This document shows, piece after piece, positions 9,301 through 16,477 of a stretch of DNA of 64,000 nucleotides. This DNA is from Geomonas propionica (GTDB lineage: Bacteria; Desulfobacterota; Desulfuromonadia; Geobacterales; Geobacteraceae), in contig NZ_JAEMHK010000008.1 in assembly GCF_016458235.1 (NCBI RefSeq), forward strand, positions 124,001 through 188,000, given 5' to 3'. The notes beneath the pieces were generated by a model. That model did not search any database, had not been told where the DNA came from, and saw nothing but the letters and a program-made list of their open reading frames with translations. How positions within the stretch are numbered: position 1 is the stretch's first letter; each line of letters opens with the position of its first letter. A program made the position numbers and the translations under genes.

Positions 9301-10607
9301 CCTACGAGGTTACTGTGCGCGAACTGGGCTACCGCCCCGAACCGTATGCCATTGTCGACGCACTGATGTACGCCGACGGGAAGCCGATCGTCGAAATTAC
9401 GAACATGTCCGCGCGGCTGACCGGCACCACCCGTGAAGCGTTGCTTCAGTTGTGGCAGCCCAACGTGGCGCAATCGCACATCTTTGCCCCGGCGGCACTT
9501 CAGGTGCCTGCCTACGATCAGAAGCCGGCCATCTACACCAAACAGCAGATCCTGGCGTACAGCAACGGTAATCCGTCCGAAGGGTTCGGGGACCGTTACA
9601 AGGTCTTCGACAGCAAGAGGAAGATCGCCCGCCTGCCCGGCCCGCCGTTCCAGTTCATGGATCGCGTCACCGGCATCAAAGGCGAACCGTGGCAGATGGT
9701 GCCGGGCGCCATGGCCGAGGCGCAGTACGACATCCCGGTGGACGAGTGGTACTTCGCCGCCGACCGTCAGCCGCGTATGCCTTTTGCCGTACTCCTGGAA
9801 GCCGCGCTGCAACCCTGCGGTTGGCTTGCTGCCTATGTCGGTTCCGCCCTCACCAGCCCGACCGACATCTCTTTCCGCAACCTCGGTGGGACGGCAATCC
9901 AGCATCGCCCGGTCACGCCGCACAGCGGCACGCTGACTGCCACGGCCACACTCACCAAGGCGGCCACCAGCGGCGGCATGATCATCCAGGAATTCGACTT
10001 CTCTGTGGCCGACCGCGACGGCGTGCTGTACGAAGGCGAGACCATGTTCGGATTCTTCGCCAAGGAGGCGCTGGCCAACCAGGTGGGGATCCGTGAGGCG
10101 GCGCCGTACCTCCCGAGCGCCGAAGAAGTGGGCCGGGGTCGCTCCCTCCCCTACCCCGAGCAGCGTCCTTTCCCGGACAAGATGCTTCGCATGATCGACA
10201 GGATCGAACTGTACGTCGCCGATGGCGGCCCGGCCGGCCTTGGCTATCTGAAAGGTACCAAGACGGTCGTCGCTGAGGATTGGTATTTCAAGGCGCATTT
10301 CTATGAAGACCCCGTCACGCCGGGATCGCTGGGGCTCGAATCGTTCCTGCAGTTGATGAAGTTCGCGGCCGTCGATCGCTGGGGCTGGAACGAAGGCGAC
10401 ACCATCGCAGCGGTAGCCTTGGAGCGCAAGCACCGCTGGCTCTACCGCGGCCAGGTGGTGCCGACCGACAAGGAAGTCACCGTGATTGCCTGGATCACCG
10501 CCGTCGATGACACCAACCGCGTCCTTACCGCCGCAGGCTTCCTGTACGTGGACGGGCGGGCTATCTACCAGATGAACGACTTCACCGTGCAGATTGAAAG
10601 AGGCTAA
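3336..10607 (+). CDS. pfaC: PfaC-like polyunsaturated fatty acid synthase (KS-CLF-AT-DH repeats)
   Basis: A 2423-residue multidomain synthase. A ketosynthase with a complete Cys193-His327-His365 triad (DAACASS, ECHATGT, NIGHL) is followed by a KS-like chain length factor in which the Cys position reads TMSSEESSG, so it is non-catalytic. Next come an acyltransferase (Ser1142 in LGESAG, about 1045-1365) and a long Ala/Pro/Thr linker (about 1385-1640). Four FabA-like hotdog domains follow (about 1643-1820, 1878-2040, 2102-2250, 2271-2420), arranged as two pairs. Domains 2 and 4 keep the FabA-type histidine (CHF, AHF) and domains 1 and 3 lack it, as in PfaC double-hotdog dehydratases. The AT between CLF and DH resembles myxobacterial Pfa3, but no C-terminal acylglycerophosphate acyltransferase is present. 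It lies 2 nt after the previous gene, so the two are co-transcribed. Confidence 0.92.
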   Translation: MKQPSPSVAIVGLGGIFPDAPELTTFWENIRNAKSAAREVPAGRWALAADAAFHPEAGKPDHVYSKRGCFIDSLPPLSSLSGLHIDPKLTDGLDPACHMLLHAGKRAFDSAVTAKLDRSRVGVIIGNLALPSEKSAELSRALLGRTFEEKLLGHAGTDPIPNPLNRHVAGLPAGLLAAALGLGGGCSTLDAACASSLYAIKLACDELLSGRADAMLTGGLSRPDPLYTQMGFAQLRALSRRGICSPFDASGDGLVVGEGAGIFVLKRLDDAIAQGDRIYGVIKGIGLSNDVGGSLLAPMADGQLRAMRSAYEKAGWKPQDVDLIECHATGTPVGDATEVSSLRELWGDAPGKGCVIGSVKSNIGHLLTAAGSAALTKVLLAMSEETLPPTANFKQAPENFRLEESPFRVLQGATPWQRRADGVPRRAAVSAFGFGGINAHLLVEEWLPAGAGAESASRGTGTWRSQSPGPVAVVGLDARFGKWQDLKSFQARALGGDAGAKTSNPKDWWGAEQSAWFATEKLKDTPFSGYYLDEFAQPTDQFRIPPKELEEMLPQQLLMLQSAAAAIKDARMDRGDNLRAGVFVGIALDLNSTNFAFRWTIAEKAKVWARQLGLQLSPEQLEQWIEQLRDQAGPALTANRTMGALGSVVASRVAREFRCGGPSFTMSSEESSGLRALETAVRQLQSNEIDRAVVGAVDLAGDFRAVIGQHLNRPYSGFGSATPFDQSADGAVVGEGAAAVILKRLEDAERDGDRIYAVIGGVGSASGEVMLPGVPAYRHALERAYGEAEVAPASIGLIEAHGSGNAAEDRMEAAALTEFFDEPGPAAQARRVPVASVKADIGHTGAASGLASLVRGCLALYQEIIPGTRSGERPVSQLSGNGALFLPNGSRYWLRNRSEGVRHAGVSVFGVDGSVSHVVLQGYDNLPERASVERVAPLAGWDEFLFSVTGADRQELAEGMRQLRETAEKRPAPDMAVLSRRVCKESSASGALLAVSLVARSADELVSLCQQGERFLRSDAAYAEAVLHPSQRDRLFFNDKPIGKNGKIGFVYPGSGNHFVGMGMELSARWPEVYRRQDAESLYLREQFQPEQFWNGAPIDSVHENHLAVIFGQVATGCAVTDVVQRFGIKPNAVISYSLGESAGLFATRTWTERDLMLTRMKASTLFTRDLAGECRAARDAWGEPDGKEINWSIGVVDAPAREVRRALKKTSRVYLLIVNTPDECVIGGDVKWVKHLVAMLDCRFFPLQGVTTVHCEVARQVANAYRDLHVFNTNPPAGVTFYSGAAGSAFQVNRRSAAESILAQAVEGIDYPKVIEAAYEEGIRYFVEMGPGASCSRMIGRILNNRPHVARSVCQPGTDANSGLLRLLAQLTAERVPVDLEPLFVTTPDLPVQASVLACEPKGLRFSTGGAPFAPGLPQAEQATQVTAVAATPAAVKAPAEPRAAQQPAGIVVPATSVAPVMPGVNKPVSTTKKIPTTAGFTTASSATATTFNAVPQSVVQPTQSAAPQVNAATAPVTQVHAAEPVADPLLSDFARARDAHQQAHDAYLRVANDLSQSIADALALQISIQEQMLAAGIAVDPQIPSVSPSQRGGREARAAFDGGSAAVSGHARATASAPATAPTAAPAVAPAPYPGALPALYDYDMCLEFAIGSVAKMLGPEFAEADSYPTRVRLPDVPLQLVHRIVTLEGEPQSMTSGRVVTQHDVHPGAWYLDGGRIPTCIAVEAGQADLFLSGYLGIDFITKGLAVYRLLDAVVTFHRELPAPGETINYDIRIERFFRQGETYLFRFHFEATVNGQPLLSMRNGCAGFFTQEELDAGKGIVRGAIDLRPRTGKLPADWQYLVPMQTAAYDARQLDALRRGDLAGCFGPIFSGLPIQRPLTIPGGRMELVHRVMELVPDGGRCGLGFIRAEADIHPDDWFITCHFVDDRVMPGTLMYECCMHTLRIFLLRLGWVAEADGAAWQPVPGVASQLCCRGQVLETTKVVTYEVTVRELGYRPEPYAIVDALMYADGKPIVEITNMSARLTGTTREALLQLWQPNVAQSHIFAPAALQVPAYDQKPAIYTKQQILAYSNGNPSEGFGDRYKVFDSKRKIARLPGPPFQFMDRVTGIKGEPWQMVPGAMAEAQYDIPVDEWYFAADRQPRMPFAVLLEAALQPCGWLAAYVGSALTSPTDISFRNLGGTAIQHRPVTPHSGTLTATATLTKAATSGGMIIQEFDFSVADRDGVLYEGETMFGFFAKEALANQVGIREAAPYLPSAEEVGRGRSLPYPEQRPFPDKMLRMIDRIELYVADGGPAGLGYLKGTKTVVAEDWYFKAHFYEDPVTPGSLGLESFLQLMKFAAVDRWGWNEGDTIAAVALERKHRWLYRGQVVPTDKEVTVIAWITAVDDTNRVLTAAGFLYVDGRAIYQMNDFTVQIERG
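8084..8119 (+). repeat. Palindromic repeat (family A) inserted in pfaC linker
   Basis: The stretch centred on CCCCTTCGCAAAGGGG and its flank (CAAATCCCCTCTGTC) closely matches the intergenic copy at 26840-26880. Here it lies in frame within the linker between AT and the first dehydratase domain and encodes QIPSVSPSQRGG. Confidence 0.7.
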
Positions 10608-10749
10608 ACCCTTGTCCACACTCCCTCTCCCCCCGGGAGAGGGGATGGGTTGGGCGTCTAACAATTTTATTCTCTGTGACCCCTGTGGACCTCAGTGTCC
10701 TCTGTGGTCACGCTTTCAGCTTTTCAGCTTACGTTTCTTAAGGTGCTAG
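10608..10749 (+). other. Intergenic gap pfaC-oleA with family C palindrome
   Basis: The 142-bp gap holds a CCCTCTCC...GGAGAGGGG palindrome (about 10620-10647), one copy of a repeat found elsewhere in the window. No promoter is clear. A ribosome site (AAGGTG) sits just before the oleA ATG. The hairpin has no T-run, so read-through from pfaC to oleA is plausible. Confidence 0.6.
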
Positions 10750-11793
10750 ATGAAGTATTCCAAGGTATATATCGAATCTTTCGGTTACGAACTCGCTCCA
10801 GTGGTGGTCACCTCGGACGAGCTCGAGGCGCGGCTGGAGCCGCTTTACAAGACGCTGCACTTCACTCCGGGACAATTGCAGGCCCTGACCGGGATCCGCG
10901 AGCGGCGCTGGTGGGAACCTGGCTTCCAGCTCTCTAAGGGCGCCATTGCCGCCGGTAAGAAGGCTCTGGCAACGGCCGGCATCTCGCCCAACGAGATCGG
11001 CGCCCTGCTCTACACCGGCGTCTGCCGTGAACGCTTCGAGCCGGCCACCGCCTGCCGCGTCGCCGCCGGTCTGGGCGTCTCGGGCAACGCCGCCGTGTAC
11101 GACCTCTCCAACGCCTGTCTGGGCGTGTTAAACGGCATCCTGGAAGTCGCCAACCGCATCGAGTTGGGGCAGATCCGCGCCGGCCTGGTGGTCTCCTGCG
11201 AGAGCGCGCGCGACATCAACGACGTCATGATCGCCAAAATGCTGGAAGACCGCAGCATGGAAAACTTCGCCAGCTCGCTCGCCACCCTCACCGGCGGTTC
11301 AGGCGCGGTAGCGGTGCTCCTCACCGACGGCTCCTTCTCCAAGTCCGGCCGCAGGAGGCTGCGCGGCGGCATTGCCCAGGCGGCACCGGAACACCACGGC
11401 CTCTGCCTCTGGGGCATGACACCGGACGGCAAGGGCGGCTACGAGCAGTCGATGAGCACCGACGCGGTGAGCGTCATGAACTACGGGGTGGAACTGGGAC
11501 GCCGCACTTGGGAAGAGTTCCTCCCCGAGGTGGGTTGGCGTGAGACCGACGTAGACCGCGTCATCTGCCACCAGGTGGGAAGCGCGCACCAGAGTGCCAT
11601 CCTGAAAACCCTTGGCATCTCTCTGCACAAAGACTTCACCAGCTACGAGTTCCTGGGCAACATGGGGACCGTTTCACTGCCCCTTACCGCCGCGCTGGCC
11701 GATGAGCGCGACGTGCTTTCCGCCGGCGACCGCGTGGCCCTGTTGGGCATCGGAAGCGGGCTCAACTGCCTGATGCTGGGAGTGGACTGGTGA
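10750..11793 (+). CDS. oleA: OleA, acyl-CoA condensing thiolase-fold enzyme
   Basis: A 347-residue FabH-like thiolase-superfamily protein. OleA condenses two fatty acyl thioesters head to head to give a 2-alkyl-3-ketoacid, the first step of long-chain olefin synthesis. The catalytic Cys123 (LSNACLGV), His274 (VICHQVG) and Asn304 (LGNMGT) are all present. The start ATG follows an AAGGTG ribosome site by 5 nt. The identity rests on the downstream oleB, oleC and oleD in the standard order. The adjacent Pfa synthase suggests that its substrates here are polyunsaturated chains, which is inference. Confidence 0.93.
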   Translation: MKYSKVYIESFGYELAPVVVTSDELEARLEPLYKTLHFTPGQLQALTGIRERRWWEPGFQLSKGAIAAGKKALATAGISPNEIGALLYTGVCRERFEPATACRVAAGLGVSGNAAVYDLSNACLGVLNGILEVANRIELGQIRAGLVVSCESARDINDVMIAKMLEDRSMENFASSLATLTGGSGAVAVLLTDGSFSKSGRRRLRGGIAQAAPEHHGLCLWGMTPDGKGGYEQSMSTDAVSVMNYGVELGRRTWEEFLPEVGWRETDVDRVICHQVGSAHQSAILKTLGISLHKDFTSYEFLGNMGTVSLPLTAALADERDVLSAGDRVALLGIGSGLNCLMLGVDW

Positions 11794-12692
11794 GAGACGC
11801 CGTGAAAAAATACTACCCCTTCACCGGCTGCACCCTCGACCTCGACGGCCTCGCCTACCACTATCTCGATGAGGGGACCGGCGCGCCGGTAGTCATGGTG
11901 CACGGCAACCCGTCTTGGTCCTTCTATTACCGCAACCTGGTGCTGGCGCTGCGCGACAACTTCCGCTGCATCGTGCCGGATCACATCGGCTGCGGTTTCT
12001 CGGACAAGCCCGGCGACGACCGCTATGACTACACGCTTTCGCGCCGCATTGACGACCTGGAGCGCCTGATCGACTCGCTCGATCTGCAGGGGAAGATCAC
12101 CCTCGTGGTGCACGACTGGGGCGGGATGATCGGCATGGGGTACGCGAGCCGCCACCCGGAGCGCATCGGTCGCATCGTGGTGCTCAACACCGCCGCTTTC
12201 CATCTCCCCAAGGAGAAGACCTTCCCGCTGGGACTGAAGATCTGCCGCGACACCATGCTCGGCACCCTGCTGGTGCGCGGCTTCAACGCCTTCAGCGTCG
12301 GCGCCTCCCTCGTCGGCTGCAAGATAAACCCGATGTCGCAGGAGCTGAGGCAGGCCTACCGCGCCCCCTACGACTCCTGGCAGAACCGGATCGCCACCCT
12401 GCGCTTCGTGCAGGATATCCCGCTCGCTCCCGGCGACCGCGGCTATGACCTCATCAGTGAGATCGCCGCCGGGCTGGAGCGCTTCGTCGACCTCCCCATG
12501 GCCATCTTCTGGGGCGAGCTCGACTTCGTGTTCGACACCACCTTTCTAGCCGAGTGGCAGCGTCGCTTCCCCAAGGCGCAGGTGAAGAGTTACCCCGACG
12601 CCGGACATTACATCCTCGAAGACATGAAGGAGGAAGTGGTGCCGATGATCGTCCAATTCCTGCAGCAGACCGAGACCCGGGAGACTGCCTGA
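11790..12692 (+). CDS. oleB: OleB, alpha/beta hydrolase beta-lactone decarboxylase
   Basis: A 300-residue alpha/beta hydrolase of the haloalkane dehalogenase type. HGNPSW (oxyanion region), the nucleophile Asp109 in VVHDWGG and His273 in DAGHY are visible. In the Ole pathway OleB removes CO2 from the cis-beta-lactone to leave a cis internal alkene. The GTG start overlaps the oleA stop (GTGA), implying translational coupling. An in-frame GTG four codons later is an alternative start. OleB and OleC are separate here, not fused as in some actinobacteria. Confidence 0.92.
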   Translation: MRDAVKKYYPFTGCTLDLDGLAYHYLDEGTGAPVVMVHGNPSWSFYYRNLVLALRDNFRCIVPDHIGCGFSDKPGDDRYDYTLSRRIDDLERLIDSLDLQGKITLVVHDWGGMIGMGYASRHPERIGRIVVLNTAAFHLPKEKTFPLGLKICRDTMLGTLLVRGFNAFSVGASLVGCKINPMSQELRQAYRAPYDSWQNRIATLRFVQDIPLAPGDRGYDLISEIAAGLERFVDLPMAIFWGELDFVFDTTFLAEWQRRFPKAQVKSYPDAGHYILEDMKEEVVPMIVQFLQQTETRETA

Positions 12693-12695
12693 CCG

Positions 12696-14345
12696 ATGGC
12701 CGAAACCGAATTCGTCAACATTGCCGCGCACCTGCCGGAGATGGCCCGGCGCCAGCCGGAGACCAGGGCGATCATCTTCCCCAAGGGGAAGCGGAGCCTC
12801 ACCTTCTCCGAGTTAAATCGCCTGAGCGACCGTATTGCGCGCGGGCTGATCGCCAACGGCATCCGCAGCGGCGTGCGCACCGTGCTCATGGTGACGCCGA
12901 GCCCCGAGTTCTTCGCCCTCACCTTCGCCCTCTTCAAGATCGGCGCGGTGCCGGTGCTGATCGACCCGGGGCTGGGGATCAAGAACCTGAAGCAGTGCTT
13001 TTCCGAGGCGGAGCCGCACGCCTTCATCGGCATCCCCAAGGCGCACATCGCCCGTAAGCTCTTTGGCTGGGGCAAGGAGACCATCCGCACCTGCATTACC
13101 GTGGGACCGCGCCTGTTATGGGAAGGGACCACCCTGGCCAAGATCATCGCCGAGCAGGATGACGATACCCCCTTCACCCTCGCCCCGACCCAACAGGAAG
13201 ACGTCGCCGCCATCCTCTTCACCAGCGGCAGCACCGGCATCCCCAAGGGCGCCATCTACAGCCACGGCAATTTCTCCGCCCAGGTGAAGGCGCTCAAAGA
13301 GGTCTACGGCATCGAACCGGGCGAGATCGATCTCCCCACCTTCCCGTTGTTCGCCCTCTTCGCACCGGCGCTGGGCATGACCGCAGTCATCCCGGAGATG
13401 GACTTCACCCGTCCCGGATCCGTCGATCCGCGCAAGATCGTGGGGCCGATCAACGAGTACGGCGTCACCACCATGTTCGGCTCCCCCGCGCTCATCAACC
13501 GGGTAGGACGTTACGGCGTCGAGCACGGCGTCAAGCTACCGACCCTGCGCCGCGCCATCTCGGCCGGTGCGCCGGTCCCGGCCTCGGTGCTGGAACGTTT
13601 CACGAGCCTCCTGAACCCCGGCGTCCAGGTCTTCACCCCCTACGGCGCCACCGAGGCGCTCCCGGTTTGCTCCATTGGCAGCACGGAAATACTTGAAGAA
13701 ACCCGCAAGATTACCGATGCCGGAGGCGGGGTCTGCGTCGGCCGCCCGGTCGAGGGGATTCGCCTGGAGATCATCCAGATCACCGACAATCCCATCTATG
13801 GGTGGGATGATTCGCTGCGCGTCCCCGTCGGCAAGATCGGCGAGATCGTGGTGCAGGGAGAGCAGGTGACCCGCGGCTACTACAACCGCCCCGAATCCGA
13901 TCACCTTTCCAAGATCATCGACTCGGCCACCGGTTCCTTCTTTCACCGCATGGGCGACCTGGGCGGCAGGGACGAGGAGGGGCGCGTCTGGTTCTGCGGC
14001 CGCAAGTCGCACCGCGTCGAGACCGAGGGCGGACTGCTCTACACCATCCCCTGCGAGGCCGTCTTCAACACCCATCCCGCCGTGTTCCGCAGCGCCCTCG
14101 TGGGCGTAGGTGAACCGGGGGCGCTCACGCCGGTGATCTGCATCGAACTGGAGAAGAACGTCAAGGTCGACCAGGAACAGGTTCGCAAGGAGCTGGAAGC
14201 ACTGGCGGAGGAGCACATCCACACCCGCTCCATCGAGACCATCCTGTTCCATCCCGCTTTCCCGGTGGATATCCGGCACAACGCCAAGATCTTCCGGGAG
14301 AAGCTGGCGGTCTGGGCCGCAGAGAGCCTGAAATGCGCGCGCTAG
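12696..14345 (+). CDS. oleC: OleC, beta-lactone synthetase (AMP-dependent ligase family)
   Basis: A 549-residue member of the acyl-CoA synthetase/luciferase family. The ATP loop TSGSTGIPKG (from residue 176), YGATEA and the hinge region GDLGGRDEEGRVWFCGRKSH are present. OleC uses ATP to cyclise the 2-alkyl-3-hydroxyacid made by OleD into a beta-lactone. It starts 3 nt after the oleB stop and its end overlaps the oleD start by 13 nt, so all four ole genes are tightly coupled. On its own the sequence could be called a generic AMP ligase; the neighbours make OleC the clear choice. Confidence 0.92.
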   Translation: MAETEFVNIAAHLPEMARRQPETRAIIFPKGKRSLTFSELNRLSDRIARGLIANGIRSGVRTVLMVTPSPEFFALTFALFKIGAVPVLIDPGLGIKNLKQCFSEAEPHAFIGIPKAHIARKLFGWGKETIRTCITVGPRLLWEGTTLAKIIAEQDDDTPFTLAPTQQEDVAAILFTSGSTGIPKGAIYSHGNFSAQVKALKEVYGIEPGEIDLPTFPLFALFAPALGMTAVIPEMDFTRPGSVDPRKIVGPINEYGVTTMFGSPALINRVGRYGVEHGVKLPTLRRAISAGAPVPASVLERFTSLLNPGVQVFTPYGATEALPVCSIGSTEILEETRKITDAGGGVCVGRPVEGIRLEIIQITDNPIYGWDDSLRVPVGKIGEIVVQGEQVTRGYYNRPESDHLSKIIDSATGSFFHRMGDLGGRDEEGRVWFCGRKSHRVETEGGLLYTIPCEAVFNTHPAVFRSALVGVGEPGALTPVICIELEKNVKVDQEQVRKELEALAEEHIHTRSIETILFHPAFPVDIRHNAKIFREKLAVWAAESLKCAR

Positions 14346-15325
14346 TCACCGGAGGAGGCGGTTTTCTCGGTTCGGCCATCGTGAGACAGTTGCACGCCCG
14401 CGGCGACGAGGTGGTCAGTTTCTCGCGCGGCGACTACCCCGAACTTGCCGCGCTGGGCGTCGAGCAGCGCCGTGGCGACCTCTCCGACCTGAACGCCGTC
14501 GTCGAGGCGGCAAAAGGGTGCGATGTCGTCTTCCACGTCGCGGCCAAGGCCGGCATCTGGGGTGATTTCCAGGAGTACTACCTAGCCAACGTCGTCGGCA
14601 CAGAAAACGTCATCGCCGCCTGCCGCATCCTCGGCATCGGTCGCCTGGTCTACACCGGGTCACCGAGCGTGGTTTTCGACGGATCCGACGTCGAGGGCGC
14701 CGACGAGTCGCTCCCCTACCCCTCCCATTTCGAGGCACCCTACCCGCACACCAAGGCGCTGGCCGAAAAGGCTGTGCTCGCCGCCAACTCGCGCACCCTG
14801 TCCACCGTCTCCCTACGGCCTCACCTGATCTGGGGCCCCAACGACAACCACCTGGTGCCGCGCATCGTGGCAAAAGGACGCGCCGGCGCCTTGAGGCGCA
14901 TCGGCACCCGCACCTGCCTGGTAGACACCGTGTATGTGGAAAACGCCGCCGAGGCGCACCTGAACGCGGCGGACCGCCTCAGTGCAGATGCACCGCTGGC
15001 CGGAAAGGCCTACTTCATCTCCAACGGTGAGCCGATACCGCTATGGGACATGGTGAACGCGATTCTCGAAGCTGCAGGCGTGCCTCCCGTCACCCGCACC
15101 ATTCCTGCCGGAGTGGCCTATGCCGCCGGGGTCGCCTGTGAAGTGGCATGGAAGACGTTGCGGCTATCCGGCGAACCTCCCATGACCCGCTTCGTTGCCA
15201 AGGAACTCGCCACCTCCCATTGGTTCGACATCTCCGCGGCCCGTCGTGATCTCGGCTACTCGCCGCGCATCTCGACCCAGGAGGGACTGAGGTTGCTGCG
15301 TGCATCGTTCGAGGCGGGGGCTTGA
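14333..15325 (+). CDS. oleD: OleD, NAD(P)H-dependent 2-alkyl-3-oxoalkanoate reductase
   Basis: A 330-residue extended short-chain dehydrogenase of the NAD-dependent epimerase type. The nucleotide-binding motif TGGGGFLG is at residues 6-13, and the catalytic Tyr137 and Lys141 form a YxxxK motif (YPHTK). It reduces the ketoacid from OleA to the hydroxyacid used by OleC. The ATG lies inside the 3' end of oleC (13-nt overlap), and the stop overlaps the start of the next gene. Confidence 0.92.
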   Translation: MRALVTGGGGFLGSAIVRQLHARGDEVVSFSRGDYPELAALGVEQRRGDLSDLNAVVEAAKGCDVVFHVAAKAGIWGDFQEYYLANVVGTENVIAACRILGIGRLVYTGSPSVVFDGSDVEGADESLPYPSHFEAPYPHTKALAEKAVLAANSRTLSTVSLRPHLIWGPNDNHLVPRIVAKGRAGALRRIGTRTCLVDTVYVENAAEAHLNAADRLSADAPLAGKAYFISNGEPIPLWDMVNAILEAAGVPPVTRTIPAGVAYAAGVACEVAWKTLRLSGEPPMTRFVAKELATSHWFDISAARRDLGYSPRISTQEGLRLLRASFEAGA

Positions 15326-16014
15326 TCCCCGTCGCCGGGCTGGAGGCTGTGCGTGCGCAATACCGGCTCGAACCGTTGCAGCGCCCGGATCACGAGAAGG
15401 AGCGCCTGGTTGGCTTTTTGAGCGAAGGCGAACTGCGGCGCGGCGCGCGGCTGCTCGATAGCGGCAAGCGCGAAGAGTTCCTGGTAGCACGGGGACTGCT
15501 GCGGGAAATCCTGGCTGGCCTCACCGGCGACGAACCGGCAAGTATCCAGTTTGAGGAGGGCGAGTTTGGCAAGCCGTACCTGGCACCACGCCAGTGCGAC
15601 GACGGCTTGCGCTTCAACGCTTCCCATGCCGGCGGGCAGTTGCTGGTAGCTGTGTGTTACGGAGCCGAGATAGGTGTGGATCTGGAAGAAGTACGGCAGG
15701 ATCTGGCGTTTCGCCCCATGGCGGAGCGCTATTTTTCTGTGCGGGAGCGTGAAGAGCTGTTCGGCTTGGAGCCGCGGCAGCAACTGGAAGCGTTTTACCG
15801 TTGCTGGACCAGGAAAGAGGCCTACATGAAGGCGACCGGGAGCGGTTTCTCGCAACCTTCCACCGGATTCGACATGTCGCTACGTCCGGGTGAACCGGCG
15901 GCCCTCCTGGGGCATGCCTCCGCCCCCGGCGACGTTAATCGCTGGCGCATAGTGGACCTGCCTGTCCCCGCCGGTTATTGTGCTGCTTTGGCAATTCAGA
16001 GGCAGGGCGAATAA
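15322..16014 (+). CDS. 4'-phosphopantetheinyl transferase, Sfp type
   Basis: A 230-residue Sfp-family transferase that moves phosphopantetheine from coenzyme A to the serine of carrier proteins. The magnesium-binding IGVDLE (Asp120, Glu122) and WTRKEAYMK (Glu166) motifs are visible. It starts at TTG overlapping the oleD stop (TTGA); a GTG at 15349 is the alternative. Its place at the end of the pfa-ole operon suggests it primes the tandem ACPs, as PfaE does. The last codons and the TAA stop lie within an inverted repeat (16004-16030). Confidence 0.9.
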   Translation: MIPVAGLEAVRAQYRLEPLQRPDHEKERLVGFLSEGELRRGARLLDSGKREEFLVARGLLREILAGLTGDEPASIQFEEGEFGKPYLAPRQCDDGLRFNASHAGGQLLVAVCYGAEIGVDLEEVRQDLAFRPMAERYFSVREREELFGLEPRQQLEAFYRCWTRKEAYMKATGSGFSQPSTGFDMSLRPGEPAALLGHASAPGDVNRWRIVDLPVPAGYCAALAIQRQGE

Positions 16015-16030
16015 TTATTCGCCCCTACAG
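16004..16030. repeat. Palindromic repeat, family B (GGGCGAATAATTATTCGCCC)
   Basis: A near-perfect palindrome followed by CTACAG. It overlaps the end of the phosphopantetheinyl transferase gene and supplies its stop codon. Two further copies flank 28298-28404. Confidence 0.75.
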
Positions 16031-16087
16031 GGTTCCCATTCTTCACATCAATCCCATAGTCCCCATCAGCCCCACAAAACCGAGCCC

Positions 16088-16477
16088 TTACTTACCCTTC
16101 CCCCTAAACGCCCGGTAGGCGTCCATGTGGCTTTTGTACTTCACTAGGCTCACCTCGCTGTTCAGCCAGGCGTAGATGATGGCGTTGGTCTCCCTGTCCC
16201 ACTTAAAAAAGAGCCGGTGCTCTTTGGTCGGCTTGGCCCGGCGCCACTGCCGGTAGGCATGCCCCTCGGCCTCCCCTTGGTAGTACGCAGCGTGCTGCGG
16301 GTCTGCCGGTATCTCGTCCTTGATGGCCCGGTACACCCGCGCCAGGAGTTTCGCCTGGGGCGACTCCTTGTAGGTCTGCGGATTCCGCTCCTTTTCCTTG
16401 GCCACCACGGTAATCAGTTCGTCCAGCACCTGTTCGAACGCGGCGTGAAACCGTATGCGCGACTCGTTGCTGACCAT
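16088..16477 (-). CDS. YhaV-family type II toxin (putative mRNA interferase)
   Basis: A 129-residue protein. Its second half (EHRLFFKWDRETNAIIYAWL followed by NSEVSLVKYKSHMDAYRAF) aligns by eye with E. coli YhaV (RYRLFFRY...IILGWMND...TYGKKTDAYTVF), a RelE-like ribosome-dependent RNase. The ATG directly abuts the TAG of the upstream gene, and a GGAGG ribosome site lies inside that gene's last codons, so the two are coupled. No PrlF/AbrB-type antitoxin gene is adjacent. Family assignment is fairly confident; toxic activity is untested inference. Confidence 0.75.
   Translation of the reverse strand: MVSNESRIRFHAAFEQVLDELITVVAKEKERNPQTYKESPQAKLLARVYRAIKDEIPADPQHAAYYQGEAEGHAYRQWRRAKPTKEHRLFFKWDRETNAIIYAWLNSEVSLVKYKSHMDAYRAFRGKGK

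Noticed and set aside
8868-10664. 598-residue minus-strand open frame
   Set aside because: Antisense to the dehydratase domains of pfaC; no family resemblance.
10695-10937. Short plus-strand frame overlapping the oleA start
   Set aside because: It is a shifted frame of the oleA 5' end; oleA has the ribosome site and conserved protein.
12608-13255. 215-residue minus-strand frame
   Set aside because: Antisense to the oleB/oleC junction; no supporting motif.
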